Positions 22,965 to 35,068 of a DNA stretch of 64,000 bases are shown one piece after another. The translations under genes and the position numbers were made by a program. The notes under the pieces are model-generated. The model was not told where the DNA came from. It saw nothing but the letters and a program-made list of their open reading frames with translations, and did not search any database. The DNA is taken from NCBI GenBank assembly GCA_004154925.1, contig QJNS01000057.1:248001-312000 (forward strand), given 5' to 3'. The stretch comes from Monosporascus cannonballus. Its lineage: Eukaryota > Ascomycota > Sordariomycetes > Xylariales. Each line of letters opens with the position of its first letter. Position 1 is the stretch's first letter.

Positions 22965-25511
22965 GCTTTGACCATGGATACGGATTGAGAGATTGGCCTG
23001 ATTAAACGAAGTGGTGGAATGGCGGTGACGGATAAGATATTTAACGTTCATATATCCCCAAATTAAGCCTTATGTTGGAGTAATAAAGCGCCTAGTACTG
23101 TACTATGTAATGGTCCTGCAACTTCATCATGGGAACTTGTCATTGTGGGATAAGCGACTTATTGCTTCGGCCGTTCTTTTGGTACGTACTTAGGATCTGT
23201 ACACCCACAAGCGATACTATCCAGTTTTCCTGTTTCCTGGTGGATGGGATGCCCCCGATACTTTTCCGTGGGGATTATTTCAGCAGCTCTGTGTTGTCGA
23301 GCTTAACATTGATCTTAGGGGGCATTGGCTGACTGCATAGCAAATAGTCTGCCGGTCCGGGCTCTACGCATAAAATCATGGTGGCGGTGGCCATGTCCGA
23401 CCTGCTGTTCCACCTTGGGGCCAACCACGTGCCTGTAATTCTTTAGAATCGGGAGGTATACTTTGCGAACCAGTGTTAATAGAGCCGCTAAACAGCTATC
23501 GCGGGAGCCGCACTCCCCTATTGCTACGTTCACAGGAATGGCTTGCCGCTTCCTCTAGTTATATGCTGTTGACGTCGCGATGCGGGGCCTGTCGAATTAA
23601 GGGGACGTACCTTCCGCTACTACTTCCTTCGTAGCCGGCTAGTTTGCTTGATGTGTCCAAAGGGACCAAGAAATGCCCTTAAACGACACGGCTCCTATTT
23701 AAGAGACTGAGAGCGGGCTAATAATATAAATGTACGTCGCTGCAGTACATTGTACCAAGAACATAGATCATGGGATACGTGAGCCCCTTTTCCTTGCACC
23801 TAACATTAGTCATCAACCCTGTCCCAGTAGAGTTGGGACTTTGTGACGCGCATAAAGGAGGTGCATTAATCATGTTTATAGTGTCCGAGAGCAGAATAGC
23901 TGATACAGGGCGGCCGTGCCGCCTGGTACTGGCTCAATGCACGGGGGCCGTATCATCGACCCCGTGGCGCTGTCTCGCCCTTTCTGCCGCCGCTAACCAG
24001 TTCGCACACTAACGCGGGTTCCGCGACGGCCTCCGCTAGCCCCCGCAGCCTGCGCTGGTCGTCGAAAAAGGCGGGTCCTGGATCTGTGCCTGGTGCGCCG
24101 GCCGTGCCGTTGCCAAGCCGCTGTCAAGCGCGGGCGGCGCCACAAGCATACGCAACTCTCCGGGCTGTGACATGGCGACGGAGAAGCTAGGTGGTAGCAG
24201 CTATATAGTATTCTCGGTCTTTGGTAACGGTTGATGCATCTTCTACGGCAATACTTTGGATGAAGACAATATCTATGACAGCATGCCGTGAGAGCATTGC
24301 GGCTAGTGCGAGAGGCGGCAACATGAGTTTAGTGATGAGGACGTTGGTAGCGAAGAGGCGGCTTTCAAGATAAAGATTGATGGCGATTTGGCATCACTTC
24401 CGGTAATTTTCTGGCTGTAGGTCAATGCTCTTCTTGGTCAACACCAGTTGACTAGTCAAAAATGTACAACTGACCTTCAATTGCCTCTCGGGGCAATGTC
24501 CCAACTAGCTGTTACTAAGAATGTTGGTTAGATGCCCGATCGCAGGCAATGGAAATCGGATATCTGCACCCAAACACGTTACGACTTAAAATGTATAAAC
24601 AAAGTAACATAGAGGGCTTCTTTTATTACTTCATCAATCTGCGTTGACCACATCTCGGCCATTCGACCTATGTCATCCCGGCAGTCCCAGCCCATGTGTC
24701 GTTATTACGTTCCCTGCTGATACCCCTGAAGGAATGCTCCTAGCGTGGCATACCTAGAACATCAATGACCCCAGTTACTATATACAGATATAACTCGTTG
24801 TTGCGCATCAGTAACGAAGCCTCGGCATCTGTTCTTTTAAGCTGTCGTATCATTAGGTGAACAATATACTAGCTACTTTTACTATTTAACAAATGTCTAG
24901 CAAAACACTAGAAGGCGTTCGTGGTATCCATGCTCGATATATTCATGGATGTCGAAATGCCTATAAAAGGCTAAATGTACGTAATAAATATGCCTAACTG
25001 CCCCCTGTAATTGCCTAGTATTAGTTAATTTCGTAGTTACTTCTTAGCGACTCTCCGGTAACTGCTTGACCACGACGACTTGGGGCCCGTGCTGCCCTTA
25101 GCCACCTAGGCAACTACGAGTGCCCCTCCCTCAATGCCTGCCCTGAACAAGGAGTCAAATTGGTCTTAGGCAGTTGCAGATATTGTACGGACAAGTTATC
25201 CTCGGTTCGCTTTCGATAACAGTACGGGAGCCCGGCGAACCTACTACCTATATAACAGCTTACACAATCGCAACGGATCGTCTTAACTGGCATGCCGATT
25301 GTTTTGCTTTTATCTGGACTATGAAAGTGTGCTGAACTTTCATCTAGGTTTTGCTAACCCAGGCACCTCCTTACACACCCCAGGCTACGCCATTGAATCA
25401 GCCTGTGTTGTTATCTACACGGCAACTTGCTTGATCGACTACCGTTCGTATCGTCTCTACTTCGCGTACACTTTACACCTTTCAACATCTCAGCACATGC
25501 TTCTCTGAATC
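22965..25511. other. Intergenic region, 2.5 kb
   Basis: No gene recognised; could be decayed DNA downstream of the OPT relic and the upstream region of the next gene. The last 250 bases are the likely 5' leader of the dynamin-like gene, with a TATA-like CTATATAAC at about 25248. Confidence 0.4.
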
Positions 25512-27804
25512 ATGGCACAGTCAAACGTAACCCGCCATCCCTCTTTGGGCTTCGTAGAGGCTTTGCATACCTTGGAGCTCAATCATCTTATTGATATTCC
25601 CCAACTCGTCCTACTTCCGGGACCATTCGACACCAGCCCACTACTTGACATCATATGGGGCATCAAACTGTCCTCTGAGAATGTTCATGACAGTAACGTC
25701 ATGCCTTCCATCGATGTTCCGTGTAGTCTCAAGCTCCACCTAGGTGCTCAATCCTCCCACGCCGTCATTGTCTGCCTTGCGTGTTACGGAGCCGCAAGCA
25801 ACGCCCCTCTTAAGCGACTTACGGCTACCGGCCAGGATGCCAACCAAATTCCATATCTAATTGCGCTTTTAAGGAAACAGCTGCTTGATCATCACAGTCA
25901 AGTCAAATGGGACAATATCGAGATATGCATTGCGGTATCGCATCTCGCTGTCAAACATCCCCAGGTAGCTGTCGCGGGTTCAATCACGGATCATGCCCAC
26001 TTCCTTCGCAAATATGCCAGCAGCGAAAACAACATCCTGCTCAGCATTCTGCCGCCTGGTGAAGAAATTCCGAGCAATGTCCAGCAGGGCCTGGATCAAT
26101 ACGACGCAGAGCTAAAGAGAAGCTTGATAGCCCATCTTGGAGGTGCAGAGATCGGCTCACCCTCGGCGCATATGACCTGGGATATCCTGAAGTCCGCCTT
26201 TTCATGCTCCGTCAACGAACTTGGGAAGTGCCCGCTGTCGGAGGTATTGGGGTGCATTTTCTTCAAATCTGTTCAGGAAGCTACGCCAAAGCTGATCACG
26301 TCCATCAAAGACAGAAGGTATCAAATCAAGATACATCTCGACCGGCTTAGCCAACCACGTACGTTTCCTAGAGACTGCCGGAGCTTCTTGCTAGAGCTCA
26401 CGACGCGTCATCATACCCTTCTCTGGGACGCTCTTAGAGGCATCTACACCGATAGCTTCTTCAATGACAGATACTCTAGGAAACTGCGACAGGTTCTTGA
26501 CGAGCTAGCCGCGTCCTTTGAACTTGCGCTCTTGAAGCAATCGGGGATAGTTCCCAAAGCTAGCCAAAACCTGGGCGGCGCGAGTCCATTGATTGGTCTC
26601 TATGACCTCCCAACTGATGAATTTGACAATGTCGACTCCGTTGGAGCATCACATACCACCAAGAGTCCAGCGAGAACCCGAGCTTGTTGGCGTGGGGTGG
26701 CTCTTAAGTATATTGGACTGGTTACTGACGCCGCGAAGTTATTCATGGAAGAGTCCCTAACTCATCTTCTTGGGGTAGAAGATGAGAAGACATGGACTGG
26801 CATTATGATTAATCTCGTCGACCCCTTCCTTGATGCTAAGCAACAAGAGATGGAGGAGAAGCTCAGCGAGGTCCTCCACTTCTATTCGACCCCTCGCGGT
26901 GAGCAAGTCTTGTCGGCTGGGGGCACAGAGAGACACCTCAGAACCTTCATCGATAACGTCATCATCCTCGTACTGGAGAATATCCTCATGGAACAGTTGC
27001 CACTGATTCTGATACCGGAGACTGTGTGTAGTCTTGATGACGAGATGCTTCTGTGTCTTGCTGCAACAACTGCGGATCTACAGAATGAGAGGGAAAGGCT
27101 TCAGCAGGAGCTTAAAGCGCTGGACTCAGCAATGACTTTTTGCCAGCGATACCAGCAGAGGATACCCACTCGTAAGTTACTCAACTCACCACTGCGTGAC
27201 CGTTGCGGAGACTAACAAATTCTCCACAGGTTTACCGGCAATTTTGACGCAGTGTAGGCCGGGAGCCGACATTCCATTTGACCAGCCAAGCCCTGCCCCT
27301 CTTCCCGTCCAGTCCAAGGACACAGCCGAAGAACAAAGTTCAAGCAGTGAGAATCCGACATCCACCTGTTCTTTTGGACCCGCTTCTGACCCGAACACGC
27401 CGCTTGAGAGTGTTAATTCCGATGAGAATCTTGACCCGGCTCCTGACGGCGAGACATTCCACTCAGTTCCCGACGCTGCCTCTTCACCAGCCGCAGATGT
27501 AACAAACAGCAACTGGCCGCCATCCAACCTCCAGCCGTTCTCGCCTCCCCCTATTGCATTCGGAACTCCTAACGTGATTCGACGGCCGAAGCTTACGGCC
27601 TTTGTGCCCAGCACCGGGGGTTTCGCGAGGTATAGCACACCTGCGGGCAGGAAATCCCCTTTCGCTGAGTTGCCCAATAGCGCAGAGGCGTCGCTGTCCA
27701 CCAGCCCCCTTAGTTTCAGCACCATCCCTGAATCAAAGACTCCCTCCAAGCACCCGCGGCTCATCAGCGGCGCGGTTTACATGAAGTTTGAAACACCTAA
27801 TTAA
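25512..27804 (+). CDS. Dynamin-like protein with a degenerate GTPase domain
   Basis: Exon 1 is 25512-27171, intron 27172-27229, exon 2 27230-27804; 744 residues. The dynamin layout is recognisable. IDIPQLVLL at ~33 stands where fungal dynamins have the strand before the P-loop, but the following LPGPFDTSPLLD lacks the GxxxxGKS of the P-loop. HFLRKYASSENNILLSILPP (~160-180) stands where the family has the conserved Y..p.nIIL.V.p stretch, but the DxPG before it and the TKxD after it are absent. The stalk is better kept (IKIHLDRLSQPRTF, RSFLLELTTRHHTLL, RGIYTDSFF at ~275-325, and ESLTHLLGVEDEK). The tail from ~555 is Pro/Ser-rich and disordered. GTP binding is therefore unlikely, while self-assembly may remain. 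The frame is open with normal splicing, so it may be expressed. Homology call is mine and needs a profile search. Confidence 0.6.
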
Positions 27805-28558
27805 ACAGCGCGAAGGTGGATAGGGCTTATGTTGGATGACATAGGATTACTGCGTAATTCGGTTAGCAGCACTATGCATGAACTTATACTTTCAGCGGAA
27901 GTCTTTTCTCGCCGTTGATGATAGCAGGCTATAGATGATGGGAATTACTGCATAGTTACTAACCTTGAGGTTCGGCCTTCAGGCTTTATATGCTAGGCTG
28001 GCTCTATAATCTTATTCGGCTCTTTTCATTCCGATAATACCACTCCAGCGAATTCTTAATCCAAACCTTGTAATAATTAGTTATTATAGTGTTATCTTTC
28101 TCCCTTGTACCACGTCACCGTCCTAATCTTACTACTGCCCCCTTAAACGACATTTAGTATGCAATTCAAGTGCCACTGCTGGCTACATTGTACCAGAATG
28201 ATTTCAAAGAACTTGCAAAATTCCGAGAACACCCTCGGTAATACGGACGGAATGAAACCATCTATTTGACTAATGCGTTTCATATCACCTTGCGTTCCAA
28301 ATATTCAACGGACCGCAAGCTTGACGACCTAGCTAGGCGACGATCTCATTCCCGTCACCCCTATCGCCCCGTTAAGGGAGCCTCACTCGCTCATTAAAAA
28401 GAAATTCATCATCGTCTATTAGAGTCCCGTCTGACGTAAACCCAAGTGTCAAGGCCACAGTCAGAACCTACTCCTTGAGACTTTCGAGTGGCATGTTCCT
28501 CCAGCTGAAATTCAGCCAATCGAGCCACCTGCCTGCCCCTTGCTTTATCCGCATACCA
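27805..28558. other. Intergenic region
   Basis: Between the convergent dynamin-like gene and the small minus-strand gene. AT-rich around 28000-28130. Nothing recognised. Confidence 0.4.
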
Positions 28559-28869
28559 TCATTTCCTAGCCGCATCACGCCAGGTATCGTCGAACTTCCT
28601 CAGCTCCTGCTCGGCCCGGTCGTTATGATCATGCTTCCTCTCGGCCTTGCTCTTCCCCTTCTTCGTCGACGGTGCAGCGCGGGAGCAGCGCTCGGTAACA
28701 GTCGGGTCCGCGCGCAGGTATTCCTGCAGGGCGTAGGACGGGGCGTTGTCCTTGCTGATCGCGGAGGTTAGTTGTTTGTTTGCATATGTCAAAGAGAGCT
28801 AAGGCTAGGGACGTACCTGCTGCTGGCTCCCGCGGTCTGATGGTGCGGGTTGTCAGATGGAGACGGCAT
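28559..28869 (-). CDS. Small hydrophilic protein, 82 aa, unknown function
   Basis: Two exons, 28817-28869 and 28559-28754, joined by an intron with GTACGT donor and GATCAG acceptor (28755-28816); phase fits. The protein starts MPSPSDNPHHQTAGASS and continues KDNAPSYALQEYLRADPTVT, then a Lys/Arg-rich stretch KKGKSKAERKHDHND and a C-terminal helix EQELRKFDDTWRDAARK. No family recognised. The intron position and the balanced amphipathic C-terminus support a real gene, but there is no homology evidence. Confidence 0.5.
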
Positions 28870-29803
28870 GTTTGCCACTGGCGTTTTTCTTCGAAGTGTT
28901 GGTTGGTTGGGGTTAAGAGGCAGGTGGTCTTGCGCTGAGTGTTATGCCCGTTGTTGGTGTAGGTGCTTGAGTGATTCAGAGCTCCATGAGTCTGAGTCTA
29001 TCGGAGAACTCCCTGGAGCCATCATCCATAGCTCGGATATATATGCTTTTGGAATCATAGAGACCACCTTACTGAGAAGTGGGAGTTGTGAATCAGGTCT
29101 ATCTGCCAGAGTCTCGGTGCCATAACCCGAGCCAAACCCTGAATGCCATAACCTGAGCCACAACCTGAGCCATAACCCGAGTGCCGTATCCTGAGCCATA
29201 ACCTGAGCGGCGTGACCTGGTTCGTACTAAGAGTCTGCTTTGGGTCGCATCCAACCATTGGTGTTCCAAGGCCTCAGGTCATCACTACTGGCAATTGCGG
29301 CGATACTTGATACTTGATCAAGGCACTGCTTGGCCCTTCATAAACATATAAATCTATATGCTCGGTTGAAGAGATGACACCGCCAAGTAATTTGATAGAA
29401 CAATAACGTTATATATGCCCGGGATGCCACATGGTGTATAGTATCACTATTATATGTTCCACGTACTTAGAATCTCGATAGACTCAATCACCAGATAACA
29501 AAAAGCTACGAGACCATCACAGTGTCGTGTCCCACAGCCGCTCGTGGGGCAATCATCGCTAGGCTTTACCGAATGCGGAGCAGTCGGGAAGAATCAGGCT
29601 TTGTGACGTATCAAAGGTGTAGGGAGGTAGTACTATCACCCACCCCCGTAGGCCGTTTCTTTCGCCAGGCTGCTCTATTTAAAAACCAACTTGAGACTGA
29701 AGAAACTACCCTTCCTCGAATTGGGATATCTCGTTACAATATTTCTTGGCCTTCGTTACAAACAGCAACTTATCCTTCCCTTCCAACCCGTGAGGCTTTT
29801 ACA
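28870..29803. other. Intergenic region with degenerate tandem repeat
   Basis: Divergent 5' region between the 82-aa gene and the Clr5-ankyrin relic. Holds the CCATAACCTGAG-type repeat at 29118-29220. No gene seen. Confidence 0.4.
29118..29220. repeat. Degenerate 12-18 bp tandem repeat
   Basis: About seven imperfect copies of a unit close to GCCATAACCTGA, with C/T variation between copies. Confidence 0.7.
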
Positions 29804-32800
29804 ATGGCTTCCAGACCTCGAACAAAGAAGGTCCCGGAGAGCGCCTGGCTCCAGCACAAGGACAGCATAATAGATCTCTATCTGGGCGAAGACTACACAA
29901 TAGAGACGTTAGCCGAGCGTATGAGGGCCGATCACGGGCTAGACGCGACGTGAAAATTTAATCTCCTACACAAATTCTCTAACTTTCACTGAAACACCAA
30001 AGGATTTCTCAGTACGAAGCACGGCTTAGGGTCTGGAATATTCGCAAGAACTTGAAGGTGTATGAGTGGGAGCCCATTCTAGAAAGAATCGACCGCCTCC
30101 CTACAGACACCCAGTGTAGAGTAATCTTGTCTGGGCAACCTGTTCCGGAACACAGGATCCAGCGTGCAAGACGGCACTGCAAGAGCAGAAGTGTTAAAAG
30201 GCCCCGGCTGGCAGACCAGCTAGAATATAGTGAAGTTGCGAATGTCTTTATTGAGATCCAGAAGCCGGACGGTACCTGGTCTATATTGGAAGAAACCGAA
30301 GCGCTTCCGGCTACCACGGGATCACCTCAACCCAGATTCGAGAGCGTTGCTGAGTCTGGAGCCCTTCTTCTGAATGAGAGGTCTACCGACAACGGTAGAC
30401 TCCAACTGGACTGCGAGTTCAATGCTTCAGCTACGAGGCACGACTTTGACTCTTGGTTTAACAATCCACGATCGCCCAGACACTCTCCCTTGCCGGATCT
30501 CAACATGTCTATGGAGCAAAGCGGATCTCTCGGCTCGGCGACATGGCTCAATCCGGGTTATGGGAAGCATCTCGTTTCGGATTACAAAGGGAGAACGGGT
30601 GGCCCGTTCCGACAACTCCCAGCTTCAGTCCGCTGCCGCGAACTCGTTCAATCCCACCAGGACCCAGATCCCCTACGCTGTATTTGTCGCCTCATTGGTT
30701 TGAAGAGTTGTCTTCCCCGAGATTCGTGGACGCAATCGCTTCGAAAGTGCGCCCATTTACACGCGGCTTGTATAACCGGATCCCCTCAGAGGTTTTCCAT
30801 TCGGCTCAGAGTTCGCAAGAAGGTAGCCCCAGAAAGCGGCCGGTGCTGGGTCTCTTTAGCCCTCTCCCGCCTGAAGATGTCCTTCGATTTACCGATGATA
30901 GCAATAAAAGATTGATATCAACTCCGGAGATACTCGAAGCAAAGTTCACCCGGGCGATAATCTTTGCGATGGTAAACGGTTTTGCGGTTCCAGACGACAT
31001 TCCCGTGGAGGACTTGGTCAAGTTTCTTGCACGTTCTGAAAATGCAAGTGTGCTCTTCGCAAACGCACTCGGAGCCCAGAAAAGTCATGCGGCGAAAGCA
31101 TTTGCGGAGAGCCTCTTTTCCATTTCTATTCAGGCAGGAGAGCATCGCCTCGTTAGTCAGCTTTTGGCTACTGGCTTGATCGATGTGAACGGACTATTCA
31201 CCATTCCAGGATGCAGGAGCAATACTACATTGGAGATTGCCGCAGATTCTTGTAGCCACCAGAGTGTGGCACTCTTGTTGAGGGCAAACGGCGACCCCAA
31301 ACCACATATACATAATCTTCTATTATCCAGGTTACTACGGAATCTCATATTACACCGCACAATGACAGCAGGATGGCTTTATACTTGGTACATCCTGACA
31401 CAAGCTACTGCCAGACATCCATCGATCTGAGCATGCAGACGAGACGTGGCTATATGAACACCTCCAATGGACGGAAGAGATAGTCCACCTATGCCTCCCC
31501 CTTTTCAATACTGCCAGTTGCCCACATTTCATCTATGCTGGACTTTTACACACGGTAGCATCGATTCTTGAGGACACACACGCTAGAGAAGTCGTCCATC
31601 ATTAACTCCGAGCTTGGAAGAGAAGTCACAGGGAGCTGTTCGATCCTTTCCCACAGCAAGTCGACTGGGCTATTATCACCGCTGCAAAAAGACAGCATTT
31701 GAGTTTCGCAACTCTGCTGCTACCCTATTGCAAATCAATGGAAAAGGTCTTGAGTGCATTGATTAAGGGTAACAATAATGACCTTATTGCCCTTATCTGG
31801 AGCAGAACCAGGAAATTGCTGGCGGCGCCCATAACATCGAAACCTCGCGCTCGTCCGACGAAGAGTTAACTAGTCTGTTAGCAGAAGCAATCTTGATCAA
31901 GAATTTACCACTGGTCCGGAGGCTCGAAGAAGCAGGTGCACTGCAGTGTCTTGGTCAGGGAATGCAATTCGATATTGCACTTGCCTCGGCTGCCAAAGTG
32001 GGAGACACAGAATATGTGAGAAAACTACTGGCTCTTTGCCCTCGCGCAAAATCTAGTGCCATGGCACCAGCGCTATTACGCGCAATCCAGAACAATCATA
32101 CCGACTTAGCACTCGAGTTGCTTGATGCCGGTGCCGATGTATCTATCGAGGGCAGTTGGGGAGACTCGCAAGCCTTGGTTACAGCCCTCGTGAAGAGAAA
32201 CGCTCGGCTTGTGCGTGCTATCTTGAATTCCGACCCTTCCATTAGCCGTAAACCATTTTCCATTGGCTATGAGCCATTTGGTATTTGTCGTAGAATAGGG
32301 GTATCTGTGTTAGTCATCAAGCTTCTTGTACCCCGGGAAAAACGTTATTCCGGCGCTCCCACAGTGTATAGGGAGCTTCTGTGAGGCCCTGACATCACAC
32401 ACAGAAGCATATAACTGAAGAAAAAGTGTATTAACAGGTTGCCTGACCTTTAGAAGGTCTTGGCTAGAAAGCGAGGGTAGCGAATTCTCCTTTTATACAC
32501 GTAAATACAACTGTAGCTAAGAGGAAGAGATACCGGGGGTGCATAAAGTAGCCTCGTTTCGGTAGGTGATCAAACTAAGCCAAGGCTTAGCTGTTTGATC
32601 GACTTCAGCTGGGTCTGACAGCTTCCTAGACACACCTCGCTAGAGCTCACACCTAGTCAGACAATTATCACTTCTCACACTCTATGCTACCTTATCTTCC
32701 GATCAGCTTAACTGTGACAGTATTAAAGGAGGGGAAGACACTATCGCGGCAGCTTTTCAGTGGGGCGATCAGTCTATTATAAGAGATTTGATAGCAGTTT

Positions 32801-33863
32801 TCCCGCTTGTTGAATTTCCGTCATCATTATACATGGAAGCGATTAAGAATGGGGATCGTAATACATTCAAATCTCTCTTGGCGCTGAGGAAGCCTTCGAG
32901 ACGGAACCTCAGTGATTGCTTAGCGATTGCAATAGAGAAGGATGATAGCAGTTTGGGTCATTATTTGATAGAAAGTGGTGCGGTTATTTCTGAAATCGAA
33001 CTTGACCTCGCAGCTAAGGGACATCCCGCGATGCTCCGGATGGCTTTGAAAAACTTCCACCGGCGCAGGCGCGCCGTGCCAAGAGGCTTCGGGACGCGCG
33101 CACTGATTAAGGCAGTTGAGGGAGGCATCGACAATGTTGAACGTTTGGATATCCTCCTCTCATCGGGACTCATCGACATGGATTCCATAACTCCGGGCGG
33201 CACTCCACTCGGGCTAGCAATATCAATGGAGGGCAACAACAGCACTAAGGACCTGGGGTTTCCCATAATCAACAGGCTACTCGATCATGGTTGCGACGCG
33301 AACAGCATCGTATGCTATGGTGAGACATTCTCTCAGACCGCCATCCTAAAGGCCATCGAGGTCGGGGACAAGGAATTAGTCCAGTTCTTCATAGATCGGG
33401 GGTTGATATCCACCAAGCACCAAAATTCTCGGTAAAGCGACCTCCATTGCAAGGAGCCGTGGAGACCGGTAACCTGGAAATCGGCAAAATGCTCCTTGAA
33501 AAAGGAGCGGGCGTCAACACCGCCCCAGCGAGAAAGGGCGGAGGCACAGCCCTGCAACTCGCCGCCATTTCCGGCAACTGCAATGTCGTGGCCGAACTCT
33601 TGGCACACGGGGCTTTACTTAACATACCGCCGTCGAGAGTTAAGGGACGGTGGCCTATCGAGGGCGCTGCGGAACACGGTCGACTGACTATGATCGAGTA
33701 TCTTTGGGAGGCGAATCAGAATATCTTTTACCCAGATCCGTGCGAGACTGGGTTTGAGGAAAAGCATTGTCGGAGAGCGATGGAACTCGCTGAAAAACAT
33801 GGTCATTTGGCCTGCAGGGATTTGATCGCTGAGTTGTCTGGTTTACCAATCATGGATACGTGA
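29804..33863 (+). pseudogene. Clr5-ankyrin gene, broken by frameshifts, a stop and a solo LTR
   Basis: Exon 1 is 29804-29949 (MASRPRTKKVPESAWLQHKD) and exon 2 begins at 30003; together they encode a full Clr5 domain (IDLYLGEDYTIETLAERM, then ISQYEARLRVWNIRKNLK). The ankyrin part follows: helices such as EHRLVSQLLATGLIDVNGLF, LALELLDAGADVSIEG, IINRLLDHGCDANS and EIGKMLLEKGAGVNT. The reading frame moves at ~30.55-30.6 kb, ~31.33-31.43 kb, ~31.8 kb and ~33.39 kb (a GGGGG run). TAA at 31603-31605 is an in-frame stop that would be CAA before a C-to-T change. A solo LTR sits at 32286-32719; with it removed the frame is continuous across its target site. The intact protein would be well over 1200 residues. 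Such proteins are typical of variable fungal repertoires. Confidence 0.8.
32286..32719 (+). mobile_element. Solo LTR, 434 bp, with perfect 5-bp target duplication
   Basis: Begins TGTCGTAGAATAGGGG and ends CAGCTTAACTGTGACA. The five bases GTATT lie directly on both sides (32281-32285 and 32720-32724). Both ends match the shorter copy at 44465-44662. TG...CA ends plus a 5-bp duplication identify an LTR-retrotransposon solo LTR, left by recombination between two LTRs. Inside it is an inverted repeat near 32566-32600. It interrupts the ankyrin reading frame. Confidence 0.92.
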
Positions 33864-34334
33864 TGATGTATGGGGCTTGGTTCTGAGGAGTCTATTCCAC
33901 CGGTAGAGTGCGGTTGCCCTCCTTTTCCGTTACGCCTTTCCTTTTTCTTTATGTAAAGGGACATATCTTCGAATGATTTCATTAGGCAACGAGCGTATTT
34001 CTTGAATAAAATGCAACGTAACTTAGTTGATGAAAGGAATGTGAATTAATGCTAGGGCGTAACTGGGCCGGAAACTGTATGTTCAACCAAACCCCACCGT
34101 TATGACACTATCAGATGGTATATCATCATCGCCTCGTGCATCGTCTGACCATCATTATCCGCCCGCAACAATTATGATTCTAAGACTCCACTCCACCCCG
34201 TTATTTACCGATCGGGCTTGTGAATCCAAAGCCTCCTCAAACCAACCTTCTTGCAATGAAAGGAGTGGCGTAGGACTGTGAATGGGAACCCGCAAGTCGT
34301 CATCTCAAATCACCGAAAAGCGCCGACGGAGCCT
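33864..34334. other. Intergenic region
   Basis: 3' flank of the ankyrin relic and of the GPI-protein gene (convergent). Nothing recognised. Confidence 0.4.
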
Positions 34335-35068
34335 CTAGAACAGAGCCACTGCAGCACCGGCAGCGACAAGGAGACCAGCCAGGCCGGCGGTGGCGGCTGG
34401 CGCGGCGTTGCTAAGGAGCCACAAGTTAACAGGGAACGAGGTAGCGAAGTGAAGAGACCATAAAATGGGACGAGGGGATAGCACTCAGGAATCAATAGAG
34501 TACATGCTTGACTTACTCTGAGTTTGTAGTGGATGACTCCGTAGCGCCCGAGCCGCTCGCGCCAGTCGGAGTTTGAGTAATAGTGGCGGTTGTCGATGCG
34601 CCTGTCGAAGTAGACACAACCGGGGTGGGAGTAGACCCGGCCGTGGTGCGAGACGTCATCGAGGTTACGGCCGTGGCGCTCCCACTAGCCGTGTTGAAAT
34701 CCCAACCGCAGTCGTTCATGAGTTCCGCCACATCTGTTGCGTCGGCACACTTTAGTCCGGATGCTTCTCGGATAGGGGGGGCGCGGTAGAGCCGTAGCTT
34801 ACTTACCATTATCAACCGGGCCCGACATCCCGTTTACTCTCACGCAGGCGGCGCACTGATCCATTTGGCGCTGGGCATCTTGCGCACCGCAGACGCAGCC
34901 TCGGTAAATGTTGTCATCGTCGGTCTGCCTGTCGCACCGCTGCGAGAGGTCGATGGTCGATTGGCAAGACGCCAGACATGCGCTGGGAACGTCGTCTCGA
35001 TCGACGTTGCTCTCAGCGGCGCCGAGGGCCGAGAGAATAGTGAGACTGAGGATCGTGGTGATATGCAT
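34335..35068 (-). CDS. Small GPI-anchored Cys-rich secreted protein
   Basis: Likely cell-wall or surface protein of unknown function. Three exons, 34807-35068, 34517-34766 and 34335-34410, give 195 residues. A signal peptide is clear (MHITTILSLTILSALGAAES). The mature domain has about ten cysteines (SACLASCQSTIDLSQRC, YRGCVCGAQDAQRQMDQC, ASGLKCADATDVAELMNDCG), a layout common in uncharacterised fungal GPI proteins. A Ser/Thr-rich linker (TTAGSTPTPVVSTSTGAS) leads to a hydrophobic C-terminus (AAPAATAGLAGLLVAAGAAV) as expected for GPI attachment. The first acceptor was set at 34767 (CCGAG|AAGC) because the next AG downstream would break phase. Confidence 0.85.
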
